DNA from: an uncultured Collinsella sp.
Lineage (GTDB): Bacteria > Actinomycetota > Coriobacteriia > Coriobacteriales > Coriobacteriaceae
DNA: 16,289 bases
Direction of reading: 5' to 3'
NCBI GenBank assembly: GCA_900544725.1
Contig: UQWK01000048.1
Location: 1-16,289 of the forward strand
Numbering within the stretch: the stretch's first letter is position 1; each line of letters opens with the position of its first letter. This document shows positions 8,015-15,722 of the stretch, piece after piece. Both the position numbers and the translations under genes were made by a program. Under the pieces are notes generated by a model. The model was not told the origin of the DNA. It did not search any database and was given only the letters and a program-made list of their open reading frames with translations.

Positions 8015-8593
8015 TTACAGCGCCAAAATCCCCAGATGCTCAAGCAGGATCTTAAGCCCGATGAGGATGAGCACGACGCCGCCCACGATGGTGGCAGGCT
8101 TTTCGTAGCGCGCGCCAAAGGTATGGCCGATCGCCACGCCGGCGATGGAGAAGATAAACGTTGTGACGCCGATAAGCGATATGGCGGGAACGATGTCAAC
8201 CGAGAGCGCGGCAAATGAGATGCCCACGGCTAGGGCGTCGATTGAGGTGGCAATGGCAAGAATCAGATATTCTGCCAGGTCAATTTTTTCGGCATCCTTG
8301 CCGTCGCCATCGTCCTCGTCCTCGGTAAAGGCTTCCCACAGCATTTTGCCGCCGATGAAGGCCAGAAGGATAAAGGCGATCCAATGGTCGATGGGTCCGA
8401 TGATGCCCATGAATTGACTGCCGAGCGCCCATCCGATCACGGGCATGCCGGCCTGGAAGCCGCCAAAGAACAGGCCGAGCACTACGGCGACCTTAAGGTT
8501 GATTTTCTTCATGCCAAGGCCCTTGCAGATGGATACGGCAAAAGCGTCCATCGAAAGGCCAACGGCGAGCAGCACGAGCTCTGCGAGTCCCAT
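8015..8593 (-). CDS. mntP: manganese efflux pump MntP
   Basis: 192-residue, six-helix inner-membrane exporter that lowers cytoplasmic Mn2+. The family signature GLSMDAFAVSICKG at the N-terminus (D16) recurs as the internal repeat TSIDALAVGISFA (D119); both Asp lie in membrane helices needed for transport in MntP. WALGS and IDHWIAFILLAFIGGKM match the second and third helices. A very acidic loop at 91-100 joins the two halves. The ATG has GAGGGAG eight bases upstream. It points away from disA and lies upstream of hipBA on the same strand, but hipBA has its own control region. No full Mn-sensing riboswitch was found in front of it. Confidence 0.93.
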   Translation of the reverse strand: MGLAELVLLAVGLSMDAFAVSICKGLGMKKINLKVAVVLGLFFGGFQAGMPVIGWALGSQFMGIIGPIDHWIAFILLAFIGGKMLWEAFTEDEDDGDGKDAEKIDLAEYLILAIATSIDALAVGISFAALSVDIVPAISLIGVTTFIFSIAGVAIGHTFGARYEKPATIVGGVVLILIGLKILLEHLGILAL

Positions 8594-8639
8594 AGTCTGG
8601 CTCCCTCTCTGCGGGCGAGCCCGATTACGCGACTACTCC

Positions 8640-8653
8640 CTCATTTATATGAG
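8640..8653 (-). promoter_or_regulatory. candidate mntP -10 within a small palindrome
   Basis: Read on the minus strand, TATAAA (8644-8649) lies about 50 bases upstream of the mntP ATG and inside the palindrome CTCAT-N4-ATGAG. There is no good -35. A regulator-bound promoter is possible but unproven. Confidence 0.3.
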
Positions 8654-8655
8654 AC

Positions 8656-8738
8656 CCGATGCTACCACATGAGCAGTCAAGAGAGCCCCGTCCCAAATGA
8701 GCTACCTAAGCTGTGTTCGCTCATTCTGTAAGCATCGG
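8656..8738. repeat. nested inverted repeats in the mntP-disA intergenic region
   Basis: CCGATGCT (8656-8663) and AGCATCGG (8731-8738) are perfect complements. Inside them GCTCAT (8719-8724) can pair with either of two ATGAGC copies (8669-8674 or 8697-8702), giving two exclusive folds. Apart from this and the candidate mntP -10, nothing else is seen in the 221-bp divergent gap. Confidence 0.45.
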
Positions 8739-8814
8739 ATTTCGCAAGCGCCGCGGGGACAAACCGTGAGAAACTATTTAGCGTTTATGGAGCGTATACG
8801 ATGGGAGCGATGCC

Positions 8815-9882
8815 TTGGATAAGAACGAGCTGCAAAAGCGTATGGAACAGGCCATCCGCCTGACGGCACCTGGTCAGCCGATCCGCACCGCCCTCGACAT
8901 GATCATCGCCGGTCACCTGGGCGCCCTTATCTGCGTCGGCGACACCGAAAACGTGCTCGCTGCCGGTAATGACGGCTTCCCGCTCAACATTTCGTTCACC
9001 TCGAACCGTCTGTTCGAGCTCTCCAAGATGGACGGTGCCATCGTCATCGACGGCGACCTCACCCAGATCCTGCGCGCCAACTTCCACCTCAATCCCGACC
9101 CCTCGCTTGCCACGAGCGAGACGGGCATGCGTCACCGCACCGCCGCTCGCATGTCGGTGCTCACCGATGCCATCGTGATCTCGGTCTCGGCTCGTCGTGC
9201 CGTCGTTAACGTGTACGTTCACGGCAAGAGCTACGAGATCCAGCCCGTCACCACCATCATGAGCTCGGTCAACCAGCTCGTCGCCACGCTCCAGACTACT
9301 CGTCAGTCGCTCGACCGCTCCCTGCTGCGCCTGACGGCCCTCGAGCTCGACGACTACGTTACGCTCGCCGACATTACCGGTATTTTCTCGAGCTTCGAGA
9401 TCATGCAGCAAGCAAAGACCGAGCTTAAGGATTGCATCGTCAAGCTGGGCAACCAGGGCAAGCTCGTGCAGATGCAGCTCGAGCAGCTCGCCGGCTCCAG
9501 CATGGATACCGAGTACGATCTGATGATTCGCGACTATGCAAGTGATTCCTCCGAGGCTAATGCCGAGAAGATTCGTGCAGAGCTCGCTCGCATGACGCCT
9601 AAGGACCTGTCCGACCCGCAGCATGTGGCGGCAGTTCTGGGCTATGACGACCTGGACGAGGACTCCGTCATGACGCCGCTGGGCCTGCGCACGCTTTCGC
9701 GTGTGTCCGTCGTGCGCGACGGCGTGGCCGAGAAGATCGTCGACGAGTACGGCTCGCTGCAGGAGCTCATGGACGACATTAGCGAGGATCCGGAGCGCCT
9801 GGGCGACTTTGGCGTCAACAACCCTGCCATTCTTGCGGACTCGCTGTACCGCATGAAGGGCACCAAACAGGGGAACGCATAA
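8815..9882 (+). CDS. disA: DNA integrity scanning diadenylate cyclase DisA
   Basis: Makes cyclic di-AMP from two ATP and scans DNA for branched structures. 355 residues, matching the family. The DAC domain fills about 1-145 with the signature MDGA (D73-G74-A75) and GMRHRT (R106-H107-R108), both essential in known DisA proteins. A helical spine follows, then a C-terminal helix-hairpin-helix-like region (LRTLSRVSVVRDGVAEKIVDEYG). No in-frame ATG precedes the homologous region. The best start is TTG 8815 with GGGAG seven bases upstream; the next in-frame ATG (8842) would remove part of the first helix. A short out-of-frame ORF with its own ribosome site overlaps this start. The stop overlaps the ispD ATG by one base. 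Confidence 0.95.
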   Translation: MDKNELQKRMEQAIRLTAPGQPIRTALDMIIAGHLGALICVGDTENVLAAGNDGFPLNISFTSNRLFELSKMDGAIVIDGDLTQILRANFHLNPDPSLATSETGMRHRTAARMSVLTDAIVISVSARRAVVNVYVHGKSYEIQPVTTIMSSVNQLVATLQTTRQSLDRSLLRLTALELDDYVTLADITGIFSSFEIMQQAKTELKDCIVKLGNQGKLVQMQLEQLAGSSMDTEYDLMIRDYASDSSEANAEKIRAELARMTPKDLSDPQHVAAVLGYDDLDEDSVMTPLGLRTLSRVSVVRDGVAEKIVDEYGSLQELMDDISEDPERLGDFGVNNPAILADSLYRMKGTKQGNA

Positions 9883-10610
9883 TGGCGCCCGTATGCGCCG
9901 TGGTCGTTGCCGGCGGCAGCGGTCAGCGCTTTGGAAATCCCGGCGGCAAGCAGCTCGTTAACGTGGCGGGCCGTCCGCTTATGAGCTGGTCCATCCGCGC
10001 GTTCGACCGGAGCGACAAGGTCGGCCACATCGTGGTGGTGTGTCCTGCCGAGCGCCGTGCCGAGATGCGCCGCCTGGCCATCGACCCGTTTGACTATGAC
10101 ACGCCCATCAGCTTTGCCGATGCCGGCGATACTCGTCAGGATTCCACCCGCGCCGGCGTGCATGCGGTTCCGGCGGGCTTCGAATATGTCGCCATCCACG
10201 ACGGCGCCCGTCCGCTCATTACCACTGAGGCTATCGACCATGCGATCGACGTGCTCGTGGGCGATCGCGCCCTCGACGGTGCCGTGTGCGGTCAGCCCGC
10301 GATCGACACGCTCAAGATCGTCGACGGCGATAATATCGTCGAGACGCCGCCGCGCGAGCTCTATTGGGCCGCTCAGACGCCGCAGATCTTTAGCGTCGAC
10401 GCCATGAAGCGCGCCCATGCCGCGGCGATTGCCGAGGGCTTTATCGGCACGGACGATTCGTCACTGGTCGAGCGCATGGGCGGACGCGTTCGTTGCGTCC
10501 AGAGCCCGCGCGATAACCTTAAGGTGACGGTGCCCGAGGACCTGCGTCCTGTAACCGCGATTCTGCTCGGTCGCATGGCCGAGGGAGAGGACCTTCCCCA
10601 TGTTCAGTAA
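9882..10610 (+). CDS. ispD: 2-C-methyl-D-erythritol 4-phosphate cytidylyltransferase IspD
   Basis: Third step of the MEP isoprenoid pathway: joins MEP and CTP to give CDP-ME. 242 residues. The nucleotide-binding loop VVVAGGSGQRFGNPGGKQ (7-24) carries the conserved R16 and K23. IHDGARP (105-111), WAAQTPQIF and TDDSSLVE follow in the usual order, and SPRDNLKVTVPEDL near the C-terminus holds the conserved Lys. The ATG shares its A with the disA stop (TAATG), with AGGGGA upstream. Its 3' end overlaps ispF by 11 bases, so disA, ispD and ispF are translationally coupled. Confidence 0.96.
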   Translation: MAPVCAVVVAGGSGQRFGNPGGKQLVNVAGRPLMSWSIRAFDRSDKVGHIVVVCPAERRAEMRRLAIDPFDYDTPISFADAGDTRQDSTRAGVHAVPAGFEYVAIHDGARPLITTEAIDHAIDVLVGDRALDGAVCGQPAIDTLKIVDGDNIVETPPRELYWAAQTPQIFSVDAMKRAHAAAIAEGFIGTDDSSLVERMGGRVRCVQSPRDNLKVTVPEDLRPVTAILLGRMAEGEDLPHVQ

Positions 10611-11094
10611 CCTGCGCATTGGCCACGGCTACGACGTCCACCGTTTGGTGGAGGGGCGTCGATGTATCATCGGCGGGGTCGACATTCCCTACGAGCGCGG
10701 CCTGCTGGGCCACTCGGATGCCGATGTGCTCGCGCACGCCTTAGCCGACGCCATTCTGGGCGCCTGCCGCGGGGGAGACATCGGCAAGCTATTTCCCGAC
10801 ACCGATCCCGCCTACGAGGGCGCCGATTCGATGGTGCTGCTCGCTCGCGTGATGGACTATGCGCGCGAGCTGGGCTTTGAGTTTGTCGATGCCGATTGCA
10901 CCATTGCCTGTCAGCAACCCAAGATCACCCCGCACCGCGATGCCATGCGCGCCAACCTTGCCCATGCCCTGGGCGTTGACGTCGAAAACGTGGGCGTCGC
11001 CGCCACTACGACCGAAAAGCTCGGTTGGGAAGGCCAGGGCGAGGGGATCGGCGCCTGGGCCGTCTGCCTGCTACAGAAAACCGTTAAGGAGTAA
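10600..11094 (+). CDS. ispF: 2-C-methyl-D-erythritol 2,4-cyclodiphosphate synthase IspF
   Basis: Cyclises CDP-ME 2-phosphate to MEcPP with release of CMP in the MEP pathway; a trimeric Zn enzyme. 164 residues. Zn ligands D12 and H14 (GYDVH) and H46 (SDADVLAHA) are in place. H38 (LLGHSDAD), GDIGKLFPDTDP and the active-site loop TTTEKLGWEGQGEGIGA are all canonical. It is a stand-alone IspF overlapping separate ispD, not an IspDF fusion. GGGAGAGG upstream serves as the ribosome site. The stop is 3 bases before the cysS ATG. Confidence 0.97.
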   Translation: MFSNLRIGHGYDVHRLVEGRRCIIGGVDIPYERGLLGHSDADVLAHALADAILGACRGGDIGKLFPDTDPAYEGADSMVLLARVMDYARELGFEFVDADCTIACQQPKITPHRDAMRANLAHALGVDVENVGVAATTTEKLGWEGQGEGIGAWAVCLLQKTVKE

Positions 11095-11097
11095 CGA

Positions 11098-12610
11098 ATG
11101 CGTATCTACAACAGCGCTACCCATAAAAAGGAAGAGTTCCAGCCCATCGAGTCCGGCAAGGTCCGCATGTACGTGTGCGGCCCCACGGTCTACGACAACA
11201 TCCATATCGGCAATGCCCGCACGTTCATCAGCTTTGACGTGATTCGTCGCTGGCTCATCGCGAGCGGCTACGAGGTCACGTTCGCCCAGAACCTCACCGA
11301 TGTCGATGACAAGATCATCAAGCGCGCCAACGAGCAGGGCCGTACGGCTGCCGAGGTCGCGACGGAGTTCTCCGACAAGTTCATCGACGTCATGCGTGCC
11401 GCCAACGTGCTCGATCCCGATGTGCGCCCCCGGCGTCATGCGCGCCGCCAACGTGCTCGATCCCGATGTGCGCCCCCGCGCCACCAAGGAGATCGGCCCC
11501 ATGATCGCCATGATCAAGACGCTTATCGAGCAGGGCCACGCTTACGCAGCCGATAACGGCGATGTGTACTTTGCCGTGCGCAGCGATCCCAACTATGGTC
11601 AGGTCTCGGGCCGCAACATCGACGACCTTATGGTTGGCGCGCGCATCGAGGAGAACGAGGACAAGAACGACCCGCTCGACTTTGCCCTGTGGAAGGCCGC
11701 CAAGCCCGGCGAGCCCAGCTGGCCGAGTCCCTGGGGCGAGGGTCGTCCCGGTTGGCACACCGAGTGCGCCGCCATGGTGCACCGCTACCTGGGCACCCCG
11801 ATCGACATTCACGGCGGCGGCTCCGACCTTGCCTTCCCGCATCACGAGAACGAGTGCGCCCAGGCCACCTGTGCCTGGCACCAGGGCTTCTCCAACACCT
11901 GGATGCACACGGGCATGCTGCTGGTTGACGGCGAGAAGATGTCCAAGTCGCTCGGCAACTTCTTTACGCTGGCCGAGGTCCTCGAGCAGCACTCCGCTGC
12001 CGCCCTGCGCCTGCTGATGCTGCAGACGAGCTATCGTTCGCCGCTCGATTTTTCTTGGGAGCGCCTGGAGGGTGCCGAGAACTCGCTCACGCGTATCGCC
12101 GGTACGGTCGAGAACCTGCGCTGGGCTGCGAACCACGCAACGGCCGACGCCGATGAGGCTGCCGCCGAGGCGTTTGCCGCCAAGGCCGCCGAGACTCGTG
12201 CCACCTTTAAGGAGTGCATGGACGACGACTTTAACACCGCTGGTGCCATGGGTGCCGTCTTTGGCTTTGTGACCGAGTGCAACCAGTACCTGGAGCAGGC
12301 GGGCGATGCTGCCGACAAGGCCGCCGCGCTTGCCGCCGCCGACACGCTGGCCGAGCTGCTCGATACGCTTGGCGTTGAGCTCCCCGAGCCCAAGGTCGAG
12401 CTGCCGCTGGGTCTGCTGGGCGTTGCCGCCGGTTTGGTTGCCTACACGGGTGACGACGTGGACGAGGCCGCTGCCAAGATTCTCGAGGCCCGCGCCGAGG
12501 CCCGTGCCGCCAAGAACTGGGATCTGGCCGACGCCATCCGCGACCAGCTCAAGGACCTCGGGCTGACGATCGAGGATACCGCCGCCGGCACTCGTATTAA
12601 GACTCTCTAG
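11098..12610 (+). pseudogene. cysS: cysteinyl-tRNA synthetase gene, frameshifted by a 46-bp duplication
   Basis: Class I synthetase charging tRNA-Cys with cysteine. The start is sound: ATG 11098 after AAGGAG. The first frame carries Zn ligand C27 in YVCGPTVYD and the HIGH-type motif HIGN (36-39), and is correct through RAANVLDPDVRPR. A second copy of 46 bases (11434-11479) then shifts the frame, and that frame stops at 11556. The correct frame resumes within the second copy (RAANVLDPDVRPRATKEIGP) and runs to TAG 12610. It includes WHTEC, FPHHENE and KMSKS (11936-11950). Removing one copy gives 488 residues, a normal CysRS length with nothing else damaged. The product as written would be a truncated, inactive protein. 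Since cysS is normally essential, a sequencing or assembly error, or a second cysS elsewhere, must be considered. Confidence 0.92.
11388..11479 (+). repeat. 46-bp tandem duplication inside cysS
   Basis: Copy 1 is 11388-11433 and copy 2 is 11434-11479. They match at 44 of 46 positions. One difference (CGT versus CGC in the M-R-A codons) is silent in the native frame; the other is the last base of the unit. 46 is not a multiple of three, so the duplication breaks the cysS frame. Confidence 0.95.
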
Positions 12611-12616
12611 TTATTT

Positions 12617-12721
12617 GTCGACCGTTCGAGGTGCGGCAGATTGCCTTGAAAGAGGAGGGCATAGACCTGGTGGTCATGCCTGACGATTGAAAGGCAAGGT
12701 GCCGTGGCTCGGACGGTCGAT
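12617..12721 (+). other. long multi-segment RNA hairpin between cysS and rlmB
   Basis: One stem accounts for almost the whole gap. The paired segments are 12618-12630 with 12708-12720 (TCGACCGT and CGAG plus one G-U), 12634-12638 with 12700-12704, TTGCCTT 12641-12647 with AAGGCAA 12691-12697, and GGCAT/GACC 12658-12667 with GGTCATGCC 12672-12680 around a TGGT loop, with one bulged A. A 2x2 and a 10x10 internal loop interrupt it. No clean T-run follows, so it is not a standard terminator. It could be an RNase III processing site, a structured operon element or a small inverted-repeat insertion. The central 10x10 loop region also lies in an open frame of about 19 codons ending TGA 12688-12690, but no ribosome site supports it. 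Confidence 0.7.
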
Positions 12722-12754
12722 TCTTGTTCGTTATCTATTTAAGGAGGTCGCCTT

Positions 12755-13669
12755 ATGGCCGACAATCGCAAGCGTGCGCCTCGTGGCGGCAAGCAGGCTG
12801 CTTCTGGCTCGCGTCCGATTCGCCGCAATGACCGCGCTGCCGCTCCCAAGGGCCAGCGCGATCGCGCCCAGGCCGCACGTCCGCAGCGCGATCGCAACCG
12901 CGACGCTGTCCAGGCTCCCAAGGGCGAGTTTATCGAAGGTCGTCGTGCTGCCGCCGAGGCGCTACGCACTGGTTTTCCCATCAAGTGCGCGCTCATTGTC
13001 GAGGGTGGAGAGCGCGATGCCGCCTTGTCGCGCCTGGTCGACGACCTCAATGCCGCGGGCGTCCGCATTAAGTATGTGCCGCGTGCGCAGCTCGACGCAC
13101 TGTCGAGCCATGGCGCTCATCAGGGCATCGCACTCGAGGTTGGCAACTTCCCCTATGCTGATGTCGCCGATATTCTCGACCGCGCAGGCGACGGTCCGGC
13201 GCTTGTCGTCGTGCTCGACCATGTGACCGACGACGGCAACTTTGGCGCCATTGTGCGCTCCGCCGAGGTCGTGGGCGCGGCCGGCGTCGTCATCGCCAAC
13301 AAGCGTGCCGCCGGCGTGACCGTGGGCAGCTACAAGACCTCGGCCGGTGCTGTCATGCATCTGCCTATCGCGCAGGTTCCCAATATTGCCCGTGCACTCG
13401 ATGACCTCAAGGCCGCTGGTTTTTGGGTGGGCGGCGCCTCCGAGCACGCCGAGGGCAGCTGCTGGGATGCTCCCTTCGAGGGCCGCGTGGCGCTCGTCAT
13501 GGGCTCCGAGGGCGACGGCATCTCGCGCCTGGTGCTCGAGAAATGCGACTTTATGACCAAGCTTCCCCAGCGCGGCATGACCGAGAGCCTCAATGTTGCC
13601 CAGGCGACCACGGCGCTGTGCTTTGAGTGGCTGCGCCGCAACGTCGGCGAGCTCATGGGGGAGGAGTAG
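12755..13669 (+). CDS. rlmB: SpoU-family 23S rRNA 2'-O-methyltransferase (RlmB/TrmH type)
   Basis: 304 residues. SAM-dependent 2'-O-ribose methyltransferase with a SPOUT knot; RlmB modifies G2251 of 23S rRNA. Residues 1-55 are a disordered Arg/Lys/Ala/Pro-rich tail that probably contacts RNA. The L30e-like substrate-binding domain is about 56-140 (EGRRAAAEAL and later HGAHQGIALEV). Motif 1 is LDHVTDDGNFGAIVRSAE with N162 and R168, motif 2 is MGSEGDGISRL (249-259), and motif 3 is MTESLNVAQATT starting at M275. AAGGAGG lies seven bases before the ATG. It is followed after 3 bases by the YacP-like gene, the same pairing as in Bacillus. Exact rRNA target is inferred from family and context. Confidence 0.92.
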   Translation: MADNRKRAPRGGKQAASGSRPIRRNDRAAAPKGQRDRAQAARPQRDRNRDAVQAPKGEFIEGRRAAAEALRTGFPIKCALIVEGGERDAALSRLVDDLNAAGVRIKYVPRAQLDALSSHGAHQGIALEVGNFPYADVADILDRAGDGPALVVVLDHVTDDGNFGAIVRSAEVVGAAGVVIANKRAAGVTVGSYKTSAGAVMHLPIAQVPNIARALDDLKAAGFWVGGASEHAEGSCWDAPFEGRVALVMGSEGDGISRLVLEKCDFMTKLPQRGMTESLNVAQATTALCFEWLRRNVGELMGEE

Positions 13670-13672
13670 CGC

Positions 13673-14350
13673 ATGTCCAAAAAGAACCGTGCCAAGTCCA
13701 AGGCCAAGCGCTTTGGCGAGGGCTCGGCCAAGCCGATTGTTTCGGCCGCGACCTACGGCGTGGGCGGCAATGCGTTTGCGCAGGCCATCGCCGACCCGGT
13801 CTCGACGGTGCACTCCAATAAGCCCGAGCTGCTGGTGGTCGACGGCTACAACGTGATCCACTGCACGCCGCGCTACGAAAAGCTCGTGTACGACCATTCA
13901 GACGATCCGTATTCCAGCGACGTTCACGATATGGCACGCACCGCCCTCATCAACGACGTCGCCGCCTTTGCCCAGGGCCGCTACGAGGCCGTGATCGTGT
14001 TCGACGGCGCGGGCAATATCTCCAACGAGCGCCCCAACCTGCCGGCCCGCGGCGTGCGCATCGAGTTTTCGCCGACGGGCGTTTCTGCCGATACCGTGGT
14101 GCAAAAGCTCTGCATCGAGGCGCGCGAGGAAGGCCGCGCGTGCTCCGTGGTATCGAGCGACGGCACGATCCAGGCCGTCGTCATGGGCAAGGGCGTCACG
14201 CGCATCTCGAGCCGTATGCTGGTGGACGAGATCAAACAGATCGACAACGACGTGCACGAGGCCGAGGAGGCCCCGCAGATCAAGATGACCCTGGGCAGCC
14301 GTCTAAGCCCCGAGGCCCTGGCCAAGCTCAAAGCTCTGCGCGGGAGGTAG
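13673..14350 (+). CDS. NYN (YacP-type) PIN-like RNase domain protein
   Basis: 225 residues. The NYN/YacP fold is related to PIN nucleases; YacP (Rae1) of Bacillus is a ribosome-associated mRNA endonuclease. The basic N-terminus (KKNRAKSKAKRF) and a Gly/Ala linker precede the domain. Key acidic residues are D57 and N60 in LLVVDGYNVIH, D111 in AVIVFDGAGN, D140 in GVSADTVVQKL and D163 in SVVSSDGTIQ. The C-terminal tail carries a helical LSPEALAKLKALRGR. The ATG is 3 bases after the rlmB stop, and its ribosome site (GGGGGAGGAG) lies inside the rlmB 3' end, so the two are coupled. Cleavage activity and ribosome binding are inferred from the family only. Confidence 0.88.
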   Translation: MSKKNRAKSKAKRFGEGSAKPIVSAATYGVGGNAFAQAIADPVSTVHSNKPELLVVDGYNVIHCTPRYEKLVYDHSDDPYSSDVHDMARTALINDVAAFAQGRYEAVIVFDGAGNISNERPNLPARGVRIEFSPTGVSADTVVQKLCIEAREEGRACSVVSSDGTIQAVVMGKGVTRISSRMLVDEIKQIDNDVHEAEEAPQIKMTLGSRLSPEALAKLKALRGR

Positions 14351-14351
14351 G

Positions 14352-14385
14352 GGAGTTGGCGGGGCGATGCTGTCTCGCTAACTCC
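14352..14385. terminator. weak hairpin at the convergent gene ends
   Basis: GGAGTTGGCG pairs with CGCTAACTCC (one G-U) around a 14-nt loop, overlapping the stop of the minus-strand kinase gene. Neither side has a clear T-tract, so it is only a possible bidirectional terminator. Confidence 0.35.
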
Positions 14386-15718
14386 ATTCAGCGATGTCGA
14401 TCATTCTTTCGAGGCGCCATGTTAGCGCCTCTTTTAGATAAGGCAGTCTCGCTGTAAGAGCGTCGTTTTTGGATAGGATTTCGATTGCCTCGTCAACGAA
14501 ACCCTCGAGTTTGTCGCCGTCAAACCAGCCCATGTCCTCGACGAGCAACATTTGTTTGGCGGGGCTTGAATGAAATTGTGCGCTGGTAAAACTGTGCTCT
14601 CCCGCCCTAAGCTCCTCTAGTGATATGTTGCACCAGAGTGATGAGCCCGAATCGAAGATAGGGGCAGGTCTGCAGGCTAGCGTGTTTACGTTTCGCACAA
14701 GGCCAAAGTTGCGCCAATGGCGATCATAGTTGGCAATGATGTCATCGCATACGATCATGCGGTCAAGGGCGTCTTTTATATCCGTCGCTCCAAGCTCCTC
14801 GCAGTTTGCTACATACCGTTCGTAATCGGTTAGTCGCTCGTCTGCATTTGCATGCTGGTTTACATAGAACGCAGGGACATACTCTTCTTCATCAGTTAAG
14901 AAGACATCGCATATGCTCAGGGCGGAAGTGCCCGTGCCCTCGAGCGAGTAAGGCACATAATCGCAAGCGTTTAGGATGCGACGGTGAAGTGCAGTCGCCA
15001 CCAGCTCGTTATAAGGTTCCTGGTTTAGATGTGCACCTGCCTTGTGGAGGATTCGACGGTCATCCTCGCATGTCCAGTACTTTTGAAGATTGCCGTCCGA
15101 GGTGTTATCGGGCTTTGCGGCAGCTGCCTTGCCCTCTGGGGCGAAGGGCGCGATGCTGAGAGAGACGTCGTCAAAAGCATTATTGAAGAAATTGATATCT
15201 TCCCACGCGAGACCGGAGTCTTGGGGCCTAATCCAATACTGGTCGGATAAGGAGAGGCCAAGATTTCGCTGGACGAGTTCATCGGGAACATCGACTGCGG
15301 CTTCTGCAAGCAGGGAGGCTAGTCCAATGCGTGCGAGCGGGATACCGCGGCCGCGCCACCAGATGCGGAAGGAGTCGAGCGATATGGGGCTATTAGGGCC
15401 AAATACTCCAATAGGGGCGTGGGCGTAATCGACGTCGGCGCCGATGTGGGTGAAGTCTTTTCGCGATGTGCTGTAGACCAGTTGGGCTACTTCGTGCGTG
15501 CGGTTCATGAGGGTAAATGCGACTTCGCTTTTCCCATGCCCACGACGAGGTCGTCCCCCTCTTTTGGTTGCGGAGCGGAGTCGCGCGTCTACGCTGTCTT
15601 TGTCGATGAGCCACACGCCAGAAGCCTTGCGGGCGGTCAGCGCGCCGTTCTTAATGAGCTCCTGCACCCTGCGCGGGCTGATGCCGAGCAGCTCGGCTGC
15701 TTCCTTGGTAGTCAACAT
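14378..15718 (-). CDS. excisionase-type HTH fused to a HipA-like kinase
   Basis: 446 residues. Residues 1-50 are a MerR/excisionase-like helix-turn-helix (TTKEAAELLGISPRRVQELI, then the wing ASGVWLIDKDSV). A basic linker (51-63, KRGGRPRRGHGK) follows. Residues ~65-190 form a HipA-like N-lobe region with LSLSDQYWIRP and WEDINFFNNAF. The kinase lobe has KYWTCEDDRRILHKAG (213-228) and QEPYNE (233-238), the catalytic loop YDRHWRNFGL with D332, H334 and N337, and the metal-binding FDSG with D356. Thus DNA-binding and kinase modules sit in one chain, unlike two-gene hipBA. No separate antitoxin gene adjoins it. The gene looks less GC-rich than its neighbours, which suggests transfer. GAAGGG precedes the ATG and lies within the left arm of a large inverted repeat. 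Substrate unknown. Confidence 0.85.
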   Translation of the reverse strand: MLTTKEAAELLGISPRRVQELIKNGALTARKASGVWLIDKDSVDARLRSATKRGGRPRRGHGKSEVAFTLMNRTHEVAQLVYSTSRKDFTHIGADVDYAHAPIGVFGPNSPISLDSFRIWWRGRGIPLARIGLASLLAEAAVDVPDELVQRNLGLSLSDQYWIRPQDSGLAWEDINFFNNAFDDVSLSIAPFAPEGKAAAAKPDNTSDGNLQKYWTCEDDRRILHKAGAHLNQEPYNELVATALHRRILNACDYVPYSLEGTGTSALSICDVFLTDEEEYVPAFYVNQHANADERLTDYERYVANCEELGATDIKDALDRMIVCDDIIANYDRHWRNFGLVRNVNTLACRPAPIFDSGSSLWCNISLEELRAGEHSFTSAQFHSSPAKQMLLVEDMGWFDGDKLEGFVDEAIEILSKNDALTARLPYLKEALTWRLERMIDIAEWS

Positions 15719-15722
15719 CGCG

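Noticed and set aside
8594..8640. yybP-ykoY manganese riboswitch before mntP
   Set aside because: GGGAGTAG, typical of the 5' side of that aptamer, is present on the minus strand, but only about 40 bases remain before the start codon. The rest of the aptamer, including the closing GAGACC side, is absent.
12631..12690. Small protein gene inside the cysS-rlmB hairpin
   Set aside because: The frame is open for about 19 codons from GTG, but there is no ribosome site and the bases are better explained by the stem-loop.
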